Source: Halichondria panicea
Lineage: Eukaryota > Porifera > Demospongiae > Suberitida > Halichondriidae
NCBI RefSeq assembly: GCF_963675165.1
Contig: NC_087377.1
Location: 16,555,518-16,619,517 of the forward strand
Reading direction: 5' to 3'
Length of the DNA: 64,000 nt
In this document: positions 1-12,272 of the stretch, one piece after another
Numbering within the stretch: the stretch's first letter is position 1
Layout: each line of letters begins with the position of its first letter
Notes under the pieces: generated by a model
Database searches by the model: none
Seen by the model: only the letters and a program-made list of their open reading frames with translations
Told to the model about the DNA's origin: nothing
Made by a program: the position numbers and the translations under genes

Positions 1-1333
1 TTGAGCACCTTTCTCCATAAGAAGAGCAGCTGGTATCACAGTTTGGGCTGAGCCTGTTTCTTCACTGACTTTGACAACTTCAGGAAAGGTAATGTTATCC
101 AAACTAGCGGTGTCAACTTCAATTGCAGCTAGCACTGAACGGTAAAACGTAGCCTCAAATCAATTATATCTAGTAAATGGTGAAGTACGCATACCGATGT
201 TCTGTCTCACAAGTGTGATCTCCGTCATGTTGCCTGTATCCACAGCTTCACTCCTTAGTGCCAATGACACATACTGACCATATAACTCTGCACTCAACAG
301 CAATTGCTGACTCTCAGCAGAAGAATCCTGAAGTATATTTGCATGATTGTCGGTTAATTATCTATATCTGTATTTATACCTCTTGTAAACTTTCCCATCC
401 TTCTGTATTCCTCTCATCCAGAACATTGTTGAGAACGTTTATAACTTCCTGCAAGACACAATTATTTGGGATGTTTTAATTAACTTATAGTCTTTCTTAC
501 TTCACTAAAATTGAGAGAAGACATGGGGCTAGCAGTCTCAACGTTTTGAACGAGGTAATTCACACTTGACTTGACGATCGTATTAGTAGTGCTGAGGTCT
601 TGGGGGAATATGGTGGAGTTTCCTGTTGCATTTACACTAGTAGCCTCCGCAAGAACAGCAAGAAGGTCATCAACTTCATTCTGAGATGCATTTCTAGAAT
701 ATAGTTCATTTGCCTGAATGGGAAATAGAAAACTAGAGCTGATGAAAGATTGTCATGAACGACGATATCAAGGGCTTATATATAAAGAGAAGAGGGCATG
801 CAAACTCAGTTAGACTCAGCAAACTTCATATACTGTCACTCACTCCACATGGGCGGAATGCTTGACTTTTACCACTACTGTATGGATTCTATTTATAGTA
901 GTACATCCTGCCTCTGACATGAAGTTGAATGATTACATAGCTTCTCTTTAAGCCTTTGACAATAATACTATACACGTGCAATATTATTACAATATCAGTA
1001 CGTATAGATATGACAGTGCATGTATTTGTAATACATGTACAGTAACTGCAAAAGTCTCACCCTGTCATTAAGTGAGATGAATACTTCCCCAGTGCAGTTA
1101 TCAATATCCACTGCTTCCCACACACCACCCAGTGTACAGAAACGATTCGCAGTACCTACAAGTACATGCACAGAAATGCATCAACACACAGTCACTTGGA
1201 ATGATAATTATAATGATACCTAAAGTTTTTCCATTTCTATATTGTGGGCATTGCTGGGAATAGGAAAAGCCAGCCACAGTAGCAGGGAAGACAAGCCCCC
1301 AAACAGAATCCTCTTCAGCTTCACAAACCACGC
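1..1333 (-). CDS. Adhesion-GPCR-like ectodomain: HRM and GAIN-type exons (partial)
   Basis: Six exons read leftward in one frame: 1333-1220, 1155-1061, 713-501, 448-380, 327-211 and 153 to beyond base 1. The first two encode a hormone-receptor-motif module with spaced Cys and Trp (VVCEAEEDSVWG, CPQYRNGKT, RFCTLGGVWEA, then DNC). The next four encode an Asn- and Ser-rich segment (sequons such as NAT, NST, NFS, NMT, NIT) with short helical stretches, LYGQYVSLALRSE and a beta-like run near the left edge. This is how the GAIN domain of adhesion GPCRs looks. HRM followed by GAIN normally leads to a GPS cleavage site and seven membrane helices, which would lie left of the window. Introns are GT-AG and phases match at each join. 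The N-terminus is not fixed: the first exon begins in phase 1, matching the end of the IgGFc/EGF exon at 2449. I see no start codon or signal peptide of its own. The 7TM part is inferred, not seen. Confidence 0.62.
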
Positions 1334-1411
1334 CTATAGAGAAAAATCATAATTATAATCAAATTGAAGCAAAAATGCTTCCATTCAGTTGCTACGAGCA
1401 TGAACGAGTAT

Positions 1412-1463
1412 TAGTTGGGCGGAGTCCAAACAATACGTGTGTTTATGCGACTCCGCCCAACTA
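1412..1463. repeat. Short foldback element, TAGTTGGGCGGAG family
   Basis: The 15-base arm TAGTTGGGCGGAGTC at 1412-1426 is repeated as its exact reverse complement at 1449-1463, with a 22-base loop. The outer 13 bases are identical to those of the hairpin at 16643-16700. Two copies in one window with the same ends and different interiors suggest a miniature foldback repeat. Confidence 0.75.
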
Positions 1464-2448
1464 AATGAGTATGATATGCAAGTTTGGCAGCCTCGCAGAT
1501 TGAACCCGAACTGTATGTAGTCTGAAGACATCAATTTTTCAGCCAGAAGGTATGTAGATTATCGAATTTTGTCAGACATCAATAATCGTTAGCTAAAAGT
1601 GCGTATAATGCACGAACGAAACAAGATTGATTCTAACTAACTGCACACACTAATAGATGGCTATGGGACTACTAACCAGCGAAAATTTGAATGGGCCAAG
1701 TCGCTTCCAGTCGGAGCTGTGATCACTAGAAAAAACTGTCCAATCGTTTGATTTTCGGCGGGATAGCGTCTTACTATGCATAGTATTGCGGACTCACTAT
1801 ATCGTATACCACATTTCCTTGTTTGTAATGTGCTAAGTACTCTGTATGTGTGGTTGATAACGTGTTTGATCTGAATAATGTCAGCAGCACTTAGCGGTTT
1901 GACATAATTGGCATGATTTACATATATACATGTAGCTAGACGATACCTAATCGTAAGACACTCCACATTCCCTGCACTGACACATAGCACAGTATAGTGT
2001 TGAGCAGAGATTCTCTGCTCAGTATAGTCGTGGAATATGTAGCTTTGGAAAGCATTGGAGCATTGAGCACATTTACTCTAATGCTTGCAAAATCTAATGC
2101 TTGAAAAAAGTAGAGTTGTCTCAAAGTCTAGATATGATGTGATAAATATTGATCAGGCTCAAGTAAATTTGCTTATTTTCACTAATAATGTCATACTAAT
2201 GTGAGGGAGATTGTTGGGATGATCAGTGGCCATCAACAATTGTCCAATAAAAGGAGATTCAGATATCAGCATAATATTGAGGGAAAGAAAAAAGTGAATC
2301 ATAACTTCAATCACCAGAGGATATTTGCACTACTCCATGGTCCACTGCCATTACTCTCACAGGAGGAATACAGTATACCTTTTACACACATACATGAACG
2401 CGTATAGTCCAGTATTAGTGTGATCTTCTATTTAAATGCTCAACTTAC
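1464..2448. other. No gene seen; probable intron
   Basis: I find no sushi, membrane or tail exon here, although such exons follow the EGF exon in the sister copies. Open frames in it are short and have no recognisable composition. It fits a single intron between the EGF exon ending at 2449 and the HRM exon starting at 1333. Confidence 0.5.
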
Positions 2449-3918
2449 TATTACAGGCGACTTCATCAGTTCCAGACAATGAAGCACCAAATCCATTCAA
2501 ACAGCTACAGTTGAACTGTCCCATGTTATTCAAACAAATAGAATTTTGACCACAGTTGCATTGTATGGGAGATAATCTCATGCCTCCAGGGTAGCCATAA
2601 GAATTGGAAGAGCTGAATCCATACACCGAAACACCTAGAACAGCTGAGTTGTTTTGATGGCGGATAGAATGAGCTCCTGTAGACACATTTGTTCTACTTA
2701 TGTGGCCACAAATCTCTCCACTTGAACAGACAACATTCCTCCAGCCAGTAACAACAGAATCGTCTAATAATATTTGTGCAGTTTGAAAAAACTCAGAAGT
2801 AACATACATCGTGACATAGTTGGATGAGAAATTAGTGAAACTCTCAACTAAATAGTTATTTGTAAACTGCTCAATTGGAGGGATTATCATCATGAATGGG
2901 TCTCCTACGCCATCACTCGTACCACCATACGCATACTGTGCGACTAGTACTGGAGAAGTGGATTCAATGCTACAAAAACTGTTAATAGGGGTTTCAAATT
3001 CTCTGAAGCTCCCTCCACTCTGCAACTGGAATTCACTGACTGATACAACAGTGTTACAGTTCACAGCTACACTTGCTGCTCGGGCACTAAGAACACGAAT
3101 ACGTTCACCAGAAGATCTACCCTCGAGAGATGCCACAAGGAATTTTAAGCCCCATGTCACAGTCGGAGGCACTTGTTCAACCAGGTGGTCACAAGCGCCT
3201 ACACCTTGAGGGACATTAGCACAATCAGATCCACTAAACACAGACAAAGGTTTGTAGCTCGTTATTCTTGTTCCTGTCAGATCACTATCACTTTCAATCT
3301 GATATGTTTACATACTATTGAGTGTTATTATTGAGGAGTTGAATTTGATAACAGTTTCATTTTCACAAGCCACCAACAAGATTACACTAGGAGTGTTACT
3401 ATTAATGGTGTCATAGGAGATTCCATAATATTCGTATTCATCCACTGCCATTACAGTACATGGCAATCCTAAATAAACATCTGTAGTAGCTGAATGAAAA
3501 GACAATCCATACAAATTGATGTTTCCATCGGCTTCAACAAGGATCCCCTTGTACCTTTCATTAACAGATAAAACCTCAAAACTGGATGGAATGATTACGT
3601 TAGTTGAAGAGGTAGAAACGGTCCCACTGATATCAATTGGAAAGACTGTGAAATGTACAGCACTTGACTCTGGGTTTGTGATGAACAATGACAGCTCGGT
3701 TCCTGCTGGACGCAATATATTATTTCTTGGGAAACCGACCACAAAATGTTTTCCAGCACTTGATGAGGTCTCATCTAGGATTAATGGACAATTCAAGAAT
3801 TAAATGCTAAATTCTTCAAGAGTTCAGTCCTACCTGTAACTTGGGCATCACAAGATGGAGCAAATGAGAGTATGATTATTGCCAATGCCAAAGTAGATCT
3901 AGCAATTCTGTAGCTCAT
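2449..3918 (-). pseudogene. Receptor copy A: signal peptide, IgGFc-binding domain, EGF, with one nonsense codon
   Basis: Exon 1 (3918-3834, 85 bases) encodes a signal peptide starting MSYRIARSTLALAI. Exon 2 (3774-2449) starts after the acceptor CCTAG and encodes an IgGFc-binding N-terminal domain (DETSSSAGKHFVVGFPRN, SVFSGSDCANVP, EQVPPTVTWG, SGERIRVLSA), then an EGF module (CNCGQNSICL, FNCSC). The long exon has one interruption: TAA at 3310-3308, where the other copies have GAA after LNSM. The frame continues unchanged on both sides, so this is a single nonsense change, an assembly error or an allele. The exon ends in phase 1 at GTAAGT. No sushi or membrane exon follows. The next splice-compatible exon downstream is the HRM exon at 1333, so this copy may encode the N-terminus of the GPCR-like gene. 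Extracellular role and ligand are unknown. Confidence 0.7.
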
Positions 3919-4580
3919 TATTAATTTGTTAGCAACTGGTTATAATTATAGTCTATCCCAAGAGTTATATAGATAAAGGTAAGAGTGTTGAACTGCTGTT
4001 GTAGTAAACGGAGAATCGCATTTACCAAACTCTTCGTCATCACTGTTCCATTGAATATAGTGTGGTTGAGTAAACCATTGCCTGTAGCTTGTAAGCACTG
4101 ACCTGTGTGTACAACTGTTAATACGACTTTAATAGATAGTTTTGCTACTGCAACTTGTAACAATATTTGCAATGCTAACGTGCATGCCACTGTACACAAT
4201 ACACCTGTTACATTATTTCCTCTCTCCATATAATTATACAGCCTCTCTATACCAGCTACTAGACATTGACCCTTACAACTATGTTTATGTTGTGATGGTA
4301 GGATTATGAGAACTTGAGATGGTCATCATTATTCACGAATTAAAGCATTGCAGTTGGACAATTCACACGAGGATACACAACAGCACATAGTACAAGCTCA
4401 GCAGATAAAGCAACTCACGACAAAGTTAGGAGAACAAATGGAATGTTGTTCATTATAGTGTGCCCAAGCTCTTTTAAAGATTGGCATCTATACATACATA
4501 AGAAAAATAGAAGGTTATCATTATTATCATTATCAGTTAAAATTAATAGCTAGTCATGAGACCCCAGACCAACTAGTGTA
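3919..4580 (-). repeat. Duplicated 5' flank of the receptor family (copy A)
   Basis: Upstream sequence of copy A, from the start codon outward, recurs before other family members (5192-5440, 10708-11060, 15820-16480). Recognisable blocks are CACTGACCTGTGTGT, GTTAATACGACTTTAATAGA and GAACAAATGGAATGTTGTTC. Each duplication therefore carried its 5' flank, and probably its promoter, with it. Confidence 0.7.
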
Positions 4581-4649
4581 GATCTAGCTAGCATCCCCAG
4601 TCCTATATTAAGGATATATTATAGGATTGAAATTGTTTAGTTAATGATC

Positions 4650-5191
4650 TTTACTTTTCATTTTCACAAGCCTCCAACAAAATCACACTAGATCTAGTAG
4701 TTAAGATATCATAAGAGATTCCATAATATTCGTATTTATCAACTACCAGGGTAGTGCTAAATAAGCATCTGTACTACGGAAATAACCAGACAGCCCATAC
4801 ACATTGATGTTTCCGTTTGCTTCAACAGGGATCCCCTTGTTCCTCTCATTAACAGAAAAAACCTAAAAACTGGATGGAATGATTACGAAGAGTTAGAAAC
4901 GTTCCCACTGATATTAATTGGAGTATGTGACTGTGAAATTAACAGTACTTGACTCAGGGTTAGTGATAAACAAAAACAACTCGATTTCTCGATCCTTTAA
5001 CTCTATTTCTTGGGAAACCAACCACAAATTTTTTGCCAGCACTTGAAGAGGTTTTATCTAGGATTAATGGACAATTCAAGCATAATAATTAAGAGTTCAG
5101 TCCTACCTGTAATTTGGGCATCACATGATGGAGCAAATGTGATTATGATTATTGTCAATGCCAAAGTAGATTTAACAATTCTGTAGCTCAT
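4650..5191 (-). pseudogene. Decayed receptor copy (signal peptide and start of IgGFc domain)
   Basis: A signal exon at 5191 down to about 5107 starts MSYRIVKSTLALT and ends at a GTAGG donor. It is followed by the start of the IgGFc-binding domain at about 5053 and below. The domain has stop and length changes: TAG where family members have GAG in the SFEVLSVNE segment (near 4866), and several small indels around 4745-4940. Similarity fades near 4650, around the SVILLVACE segment, and nothing corresponding to the second half, EGF or later exons follows. It is a truncated relic between copies A and B. Confidence 0.85.
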
Positions 5192-6002
5192 TATTTTTAT
5201 CAACTGCATGCATGCATCTTTGGTCTGTAGCTATCAAGAGTATATATATATATATATATATATGCGCAACTGCGTTATTTGCCAAACTTTTCGTCATCAC
5301 TGTTCCATTGAATAGTGTGGTTGAGTAAACCGTGGCCTGTAGTTTGTAAGCACTGACCTGTGTGTGCAACTGTTAATACGACTTTAATAAATAGTTTTGC
5401 TACTGTAACTTGTACACAATATTTGTAATGCTAATAGACACTGACCCTCACAACACACAAACGTATACTTTAACCCCCTTGGAATAACTACCTCGACGCA
5501 CAAGACCTGAAAAGATCCGAGGAAATATTTCTACACACACTAATACTGGAACCTGGCTACAAGAGGGTGCTCTGTATATCTTTGAGTGCTAGATAGGTTG
5601 GCATTTGCTGAGAGCGAAGGAACTGAAGCACTATCCTGATCATTTGAATGGAGTGCAACAACTTGGAGATGTGTATAATTATACTCAAATGCTGCATGTG
5701 TTTAGAATCACAGTCACCCCTGCTGTAGATCTGGATTTATGTTGCCATGGAGTCCCCCTCCACCCCCACACTGACCATCTGTACTGCATGTAAAACTATA
5801 CGGTTTAGTTAACTCTATAAAAACATTAATAATTATAATGTCATTTTTCTAAGTTCTCCCTCTTGACAGGGACCGTCTAGTTTACACACTAATCAAAGGT
5901 GCAATTTCTTGTTACAGTAACTAATAGCATCTCTGCCAGCTGCATGGTCAGACATAAATCCGGTCGACTCATGGTTGCTATGATCTATACTGCTTAGACA
6001 AT
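5192..6002. other. Duplicated flank, then sequence with no gene
   Basis: Bases 5192-5440 repeat the 5' flank of the receptor family and include a (TA)n run near 5241-5262. From about 5700, the piece around TTTATGTTGCCATGGAGT resembles 9100-9120, so the wider spacer was also duplicated. No coding signal is seen. Confidence 0.6.
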
Positions 6003-6232
6003 GTTTAGGAAGTTTCTACATATAATTTAAAGCCCCCAAGGCTTAGTAGAACCCTCACTGCATTGGGGATATACAATAAGCTAGCCCTTTGGGATTCTAA
6101 ATCACGTAAAAACTTCCTAAACTGTTTAGGAAGCTTCCATGTGATTTAGAAGCCCTCAGGGCTAAATAGAATCCTCACTATGTTCGGTATACACTACAAC
6201 GAGCCCTTTCGGCTTCTAAATCCCGTAGAAAC
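6003..6232. repeat. Two adjacent foldback units (GTTTAGGAAG type)
   Basis: Unit one (6003-6122) starts GTTTAGGAAG and ends CTTCCTAAAC. Unit two (6124-6232) starts GTTTAGGAAG and ends in a degraded arm. Each has inner arms of the AGAAGCCC / GGGCTTCT type around a core containing CCTCACT. The same inner motifs recur at 13146-13258, 13756-13862 and about 51157-51190, so this is a dispersed foldback family. Confidence 0.7.
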
Positions 6233-6523
6233 AGCAATATACAAGTACGCTAAAATATTTTTCCCAGATTATTAATTTTGTTGTGGAAAGTTATCATTGT
6301 GTTCTCTTGCGTATGTATACGTGCATATTTTACATCGCTATAGTTATGCATTGCATTACTAATATCTTATACAAACTCATTTGAGTACCAAAATTAGGTT
6401 CGTTCTATCAGTCTAAGTACTTAACGTATCTGATTTCTCCATATGCTTGATTTGACTGCAACTTAATGTTTTGCCTGGCTGTCTGCATGGGGTAGGATAA
6501 TCAGTACACAAATCTCTATAACT

Positions 6524-8903
6524 TTATTTCCTCACTTGTCCATAAGCTTCATTAGACTCCAATTGAATGTCTTGTGTTCTTGGTGTCATTGCTAGGTACA
6601 CTTCCTCGTATACTGGAACAGCTGGGACTATTGGAACTTCATTGCCTGACAGTTGTCTAGTTTCTGAGGGCCAAGTCACAAATGCAAGATGAACGTGATA
6701 ATGCAGTCACAAGTAAATCTTTTAGTTGCACTTACTTTTTCTTTTCTTTGTGATAGTGACTACTAAGAAAAATATGACGACCAGTAAGATCAGTACCACC
6801 AGTATAGCAACAACACCTCCAGATAGAGCAGCAATCCATGCACCAGTTATTGCCACACCTATATAGGTTATATGCAGCATTCAAGCAGGCATTAATATAA
6901 TTTAATTGTGATAATAAGAGCAGGGTCAGGATCCCATAAACCAGAGTTGTTACAAGTGGCAGTCTCTGCACCCACCAGTGAAAAACCAGGATCACATTGG
7001 AAGGTAATAACTGAGCTCTCGGTTTGGTTAGTGTTGCTCCATTAGGTGGAGGGGCAGGCAGGACACAGGTAATTAGGTACAGGGAATGGTTGAATAAGAA
7101 ACCACTCGATTGCTACATTAAGGCAACAGTATAACGTTTTGCATAAGCTCACGTTCACAAATTGCTGCTTCTCCATCAAAAACACCAGTAGTGCTGCTAC
7201 CATCTCCAGTGCAAGTCTTTGTATTGTTACCAACCAGAACAAACCCAGTGTCACAAGTGTGGTTAGCCATTGCATTGAGAGCATAGTTGCCGTTTTCATC
7301 AGAAGTAGAACTACTGTATGTCACAGAGCCATTGATAGAAGCAGTCAAGGGAGGACAGGTTATAGCTATGGTGAAATGCAGCAATCAGTATGATGACCTA
7401 CTATTTAAAAACTCAACTTACCATTACAGACGACTTCATCTGTTCCAGATAATGAAGCAAAAAATCCATTTAAGCAGCTACAGTTGAACTGTTCCCTGTT
7501 ATTCAAACAAATATAATTTTTACCACAGATGCATTGTATGGGAGATAATCTCATGCCTCCAGGGTAACCATAAGATGTGTCTGAGCTGAAACCATACACT
7601 GAAACACCTAGAACTGCTGAGTTGTTTTGATGGCGGATAGAATGAGCTCCAGGAGACACATTCATTCTACTTATGTGGCCACAAATCTCTCCACTTGAAC
7701 AGACAACATTCCTCTAGCCAGTAATAATGGAATTGTCTAATAATATTTGTGCAGTTTGAAAAAACTCAGAAGAAACATATACCGTGACATAGTTGGATAC
7801 GAAAAAAGTAAACGCTGCGACAAAATAATTATTTTTAAACTGCTCAATTGGAGGGATTATCATCATGAATTTGCCTCCCACGCCTTCCCTCCGATCAATA
7901 TTCACATACTGTACAACCAGTAGTGGAGAAGTGGATTCAATGCTACAGAAACTATTAATAGGGATTTCAAATTCTCTGAAACTCCCTCCACTCTGCAACT
8001 GGAATTCACTGACTGATACGTTAGTGTTGCAGTTCACAGCTACACTTGCTGCTCGGGCACTAAGAACACGAATACGTTCACCAGAAGATCTACCCTCGAG
8101 AGATGCCACAAGAAATGTTGAGCCCCATGTCACAGTCGGAGGTACTTGTTCAACCAGGTATTCACAGTAGGATGTACCTTGAGGAACACTAGCACAATCC
8201 GATCCACTAAACACAGACAAAGGTTTGGAGCTAGTTATTCTTGTTCCTGTAAGATCATTATCACTTTCAATCTGATATGTTTCCATACTATTTAGTGTTA
8301 TTGTTGAGGAGTTGAATTTGACAAGAGTTTCCTTTTCACAAGCCACCAACAAAATCACACTAGGATAGCGTCTAACCCTACTAATAAAGATGTCATAGGA
8401 AATTCCATAATATTCGTATTCATCAACTGCCATTTTAGAACATGGTAACGCTAAATAAGCATCTGTAGTAAGTGAATGAAAAGACATCCCATACAAATTG
8501 ATGTCTCTGCCAGCTTCAACAAGGATCCCCTTGTTCCTTTCATTAACAGAAAATACCTCAAAACTCGATGGAATGATTATCCTAGTTGAAGAATTAGAAA
8601 CATTCCCACTGATATTAATTGGAGAAACTGTGAAATTAACAGCACTTGACTCTGGGTTTGTGATAAACAATAACAACTCTGGATCGATTCCTGGATATTG
8701 AACAGCATTTCTTGGGAAACCGACCACGAATTTTTTGCCAGCACTTGATAAAATCTCATCTAGGATTAATGGACAATTCAAGGATTACATGCTAAATTCT
8801 ACAAGAATTCAGTCCTACCTGTAATTTGGGCATCACAAGATGGAGCAAATGTGATTATGATTATTGTCAATGCCAAAGTAGATCTAGCAATTCTGTAGCT
8901 CAT
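6524..8903 (-). pseudogene. Receptor copy B: IgGFc, EGF, sushi, membrane helix and tail, with several lesions
   Basis: Signal exon 8903-8819 (MSYRIARSTLALT), IgGFc plus EGF exon 8759-7422, sushi exon 7365-7153, a degenerate second sushi, membrane exon 6858-6736 (GVVAILVVLILLVVIFFLVV, then KKRKK) and tail exon 6663-6524 ending GQVRK. Three independent faults are visible. First, a nonsense codon TAG near 7715 replaces the Trp of the family motif GWRNVVCSSGE. Second, the second sushi segment (about 6900-7070) has lost the AG acceptor present in copy D. Third, the same segment has a short deletion after PPLNGA that shifts the frame, and its donor is gone. A protein skipping that sushi would still meet the nonsense codon. 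Tail and membrane exons remain clean, so inactivation looks recent. Confidence 0.82.
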
Positions 8904-9659
8904 TATTTTTAGCAACTGGCTCAACAGATTTAGTCTATATATTCAGTGAGGCAAGCTTTAAAATGCTCACTACTTTATCTCTGAAATATTAAGCCCCCTC
9001 CCCCTCATAAATTTACAATGAAAACAGTACCCCCTATGGTGGGTGCATGCCTCTATTGATTGATAATCACAATCCCTCTGGTGTATATCTAGATCTTGAA
9101 TTTATGTTGCCATGGAGTGTCCCCTTGACCATAGTACTGTGTGTAGATAGATCTAGACGGTACCTGCATGACAAGAGTGGAATGTTTGATCTAACTATTA
9201 TAATTGCCATGGACCAGTCATATAGCTATACAATCTATTGAGTCGACTTGAGAGGGTCACCCGTGAAAATAGCACAGAGCACAGTAGCAATAATTGCTTC
9301 GCATGCGGAGATAAGCTTTCAGAAATTCCTAAAAATGTTGACAACAATGGCTGTTGAAATAATTATTAACTACAACCCCTCCCCCCCATTAATGCTTCGG
9401 AGACTCTGGTATTCATTTTCAACGATTTATGATTTTATGAAAACTTAGAAAAATGAACAGAAAAGCCTATTCAGTTCTCCCTAAATAATCCACCCTGGAA
9501 TACCTTTCCATTCACTGAACATCTGCTCTGGAAAGTACTCCATATTCCGTTCTATATTCCGTTTCATCTATAATTCCACATTTCTCTTTTACCCCCCTAG
9601 AGAGCTGTCATTAGGTACATGTATATGGAATGCTTACATTGTAATCACTAGGTGATTTA
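8904..9659. other. Spacer between copies B and C; no gene seen
   Basis: Only the first 50 bases or so upstream of copy B resemble the family 5' flank. The rest has short open frames without family resemblance, plus C- and T-rich runs. No RNA gene or clear repeat is visible. Confidence 0.5.
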
Positions 9660-10707
9660 TCATATCATCTGTTCAATTGGAGGGATTATCATCATGAATG
9701 GACCTCCCATGCCATCACTCGTACCACCATACGCATACTGGGCAACCAGTACTGGAGAAGTGGATTCAATGCTACAGAAACTGTTAATAGGGATTTCAAA
9801 TTCTCTGAAGCTCCCTCCACTCTGTAACTGGAATTCACTGACTGATACAACAGTGTTGCAGTTCACAGCTACACTTGCTGCTCGGGCACTAAGAACACGA
9901 ATACGTTCACCAGAAGATCTACCCTCGAGAGATGCTACGTGGAATTTTGAGCCCCATGTCACAGTCGGAGGCACTTGTTCAACCAAATGATCACACAAGC
10001 GTCTATTGTGAGGAACAATAGCGCAATCAGATCCACTAAATACAGACAAAGGTTTGGAGCTTGTTATTCTTGTTCCTGTGAGGTCATTATCACTTTCAAT
10101 CTGATATGTTTCTATACTGTTTAGTATTATTGTTGAGGAATCAAATTTGACAACAGTTCCATTTTCACAGGCCACCAACAAAATCACACTAGGATAGTCA
10201 CTACTAACTGCAACGTTATGAGATTCCGTATTCATCCACTGCCATTACAGTACAGGGTAGTGCTAAATAAGCATCTACAGAAGCTGAAGAGGACAGCCCA
10301 TACACGTTGATGTTTCCATCGGCTTCAACAAGGATCCCCTTGTTCCTTTCATTAACAGATAAAATCTCAAAACTGTGTGGAATTATTACCTTAGTTGAAG
10401 AGGTAGAAACGATCCCACTGATATTAAATGGAGTGACTGTGAAATTTATAGCACTGGACTCTGGGTTTGTGATAAACAAAAACAACTCGTCTGCTCTTTG
10501 ACCACTATTTCTTGGGAAACCAACCACAAATTTCTTGCCAGCACTTGATGAGGTCTCATCTAGGATGAATGGACAATTCAAGGATTACATATTTATAAAT
10601 TACAATAAATTATGCTGTCCTACCTGTAATTTGTTCATCCAAGATGTAGCAAATGTGATTATGATTATTGTCAATGCCAAAGTAGATCTAGCAATTCTGT
10701 AGCTCAT
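9660..10707 (-). pseudogene. Receptor copy C: truncated and frameshifted
   Basis: The signal exon (10707 to about 10623) has lost one base near its end, so the usual SCDAQIT end is out of frame. The IgGFc domain begins near 10560. It is broken near 10216-10235, where the family motif EYEYYGISYDT has lost nine bases and a further length change shifts the frame. The second half remains open to the segment MMIIPPIEQ at about 9668, where similarity stops abruptly. EGF, sushi, membrane and tail exons are missing. Confidence 0.85.
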
Positions 10708-11060
10708 TATTTCTAGCAACTGGTTGATCAACAACTTTTGTCTATTAAGAGTATAGATCATGTAGATCTACTGATGTAGATAAAAGTAGGAGTGTTGAAC
10801 TGCTGTAGCAAACACGAAACGTTTGCCAAACTCTTTATCACAATTGAATAGTGTGGTTGAGGAAACCGTGGCCTGCGGTTTGTAAGCACTGACCTGTGTG
10901 TGCAACTGTTAATACGACTTTAATAGATAGTTTTTGCTACTGTAACTTGTACACAATATTTGTAATGCTAATGTGCATGCCACCGTACACAATACAACTG
11001 TTACATTATTTCCACTCCTCTCTTCATATAATTATACAGCCTTGATCCACCATACTAGAT
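10708..11060 (-). repeat. Duplicated 5' flank of the receptor family (copy C)
   Basis: Matches the flanks of copies A and D, including CACTGACCTGTGTGT, GTTAATACGACTTTAATAGA and the block ending near CATATAATTATACAGCC. Confidence 0.7.
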
Positions 11061-11210
11061 CATTGACCCTCACAACACACGAGCGTCTACTTCAACCTCA
11101 GCTATATAGCTATACTTGTTGTTGTTGTTCATATGTACAACAACCAATTGTTGTTAAGTAGTGACCTGGTTAATGAAGTCTGTACTACTGACGGTTTAAA
11201 ATGTATGGAA

Positions 11211-11516
11211 AAGTATATACCCCCCCCCACATCACACACTATGCACACACCACACACCCTACACACACCACACACACCTACACACACCCTACACACGCAC
11301 CACACACACACCCTACACACACCATGCACACACCTTACACACACCTACACACCCTACACACACACACACACCCTATAGACACACCTACACACACCCTACA
11401 CACACCTACACACACCCTACACACACCTACACACACCACACACACCTACACACACCCTACACACACCCTACACACACCCCACACACACCCCACACACACA
11501 CCACACACTCTCCAGG
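11211..11516. repeat. CACACC/CTACACAC minisatellite
   Basis: About 300 bases of imperfect tandem CACAC, CACACC and CCTACACACA units. Open frames across it (Thr/His/Pro-rich on one strand, Val/Cys/Arg-rich on the other) come from the repeat and are not genes. It interrupts the duplicated flank, which resumes after it (the phrase GTTGTGAAGGCAGGATT at about 11518 matches 16188). Confidence 0.9.
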
Positions 11517-12272
11517 TGTTGTGAAGGCAGGATTAGGAGAACTTGAGACGGCCATCACTCTAATTAAATTGCAATTCACAAAAGGATACACAACAACACT
11601 TAGTACAAGCTCAGCAGATAAAGTAACTCACAAACTAATAACAATGTTAGAGGGTCACATGACATGGATTCTGATGAATTGACTTGCATGTAAACCTGAC
11701 CTATATACGTTTAACTTCATCAGAATGATATCACAATATCACATACTGGAAAATAGGTCATAGGAAGATATAATTCAATAATACGTAGGCAATGTAATGT
11801 AACCTGAGTTACGCATTGCATTAAATTGCTAATCAGATTCCACTTGAGTAGCCTATAATTAGCTGAGTGGAATGTTTGTATTAGATATTATAAAAAAAGA
11901 AAACAGCATCCAAGCTGCCTCCAAACATAATTATACATTAATTCATTTCCTCATTTTGCTGCAGTGCACATGGATCCTGAAATTTCAAGTAAAGATCATT
12001 TAATGAAACTTTAATTTTACTTATCTGTGCAGAATTGTTCTATATTGACTATGAGTTGCTTTTTTTAACTATAGCTCTCTAATAAAAAAAATACTAGCAA
12101 ACTAATTGAGTACCATAAATTAATAAACGAAAGCAGGACAGACTGAGTTTCTACTAGGTACTTATTTATTTGATTTCTCCGTAATTATGCCTGATTCGAC
12201 AGCAAATTTTTGTTTCGTTTTGCCGTCTGCATGGGGTAGGATAATCATCACACAATTCTCTATCTGTTCACT
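11517..12272. other. Remnant of duplicated flank, then no gene
   Basis: Bases 11517-11660 continue the duplicated upstream sequence of copy C. From 11660 to 12272 the DNA is AT-rich with no exon-like stretch. The last part is 3' flank of copy D and resembles the sequence below 6524. Confidence 0.5.

Noticed and set aside
1661..2124. Minus-strand frames of 60-110 residues between copy A and the HRM exon
   Set aside because: No family resemblance and no splice-phase support; more likely intron.
2892..3209. Plus-strand open frame that recurs at 7865, 9652 and 14800
   Set aside because: It is the antisense shadow of the conserved IgGFc-binding segment; repetition reflects the gene family, not a separate protein.
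11129..11524. Thr/His/Pro-rich and Cys/Val-rich frames
   Set aside because: CACACC minisatellite, not a gene.
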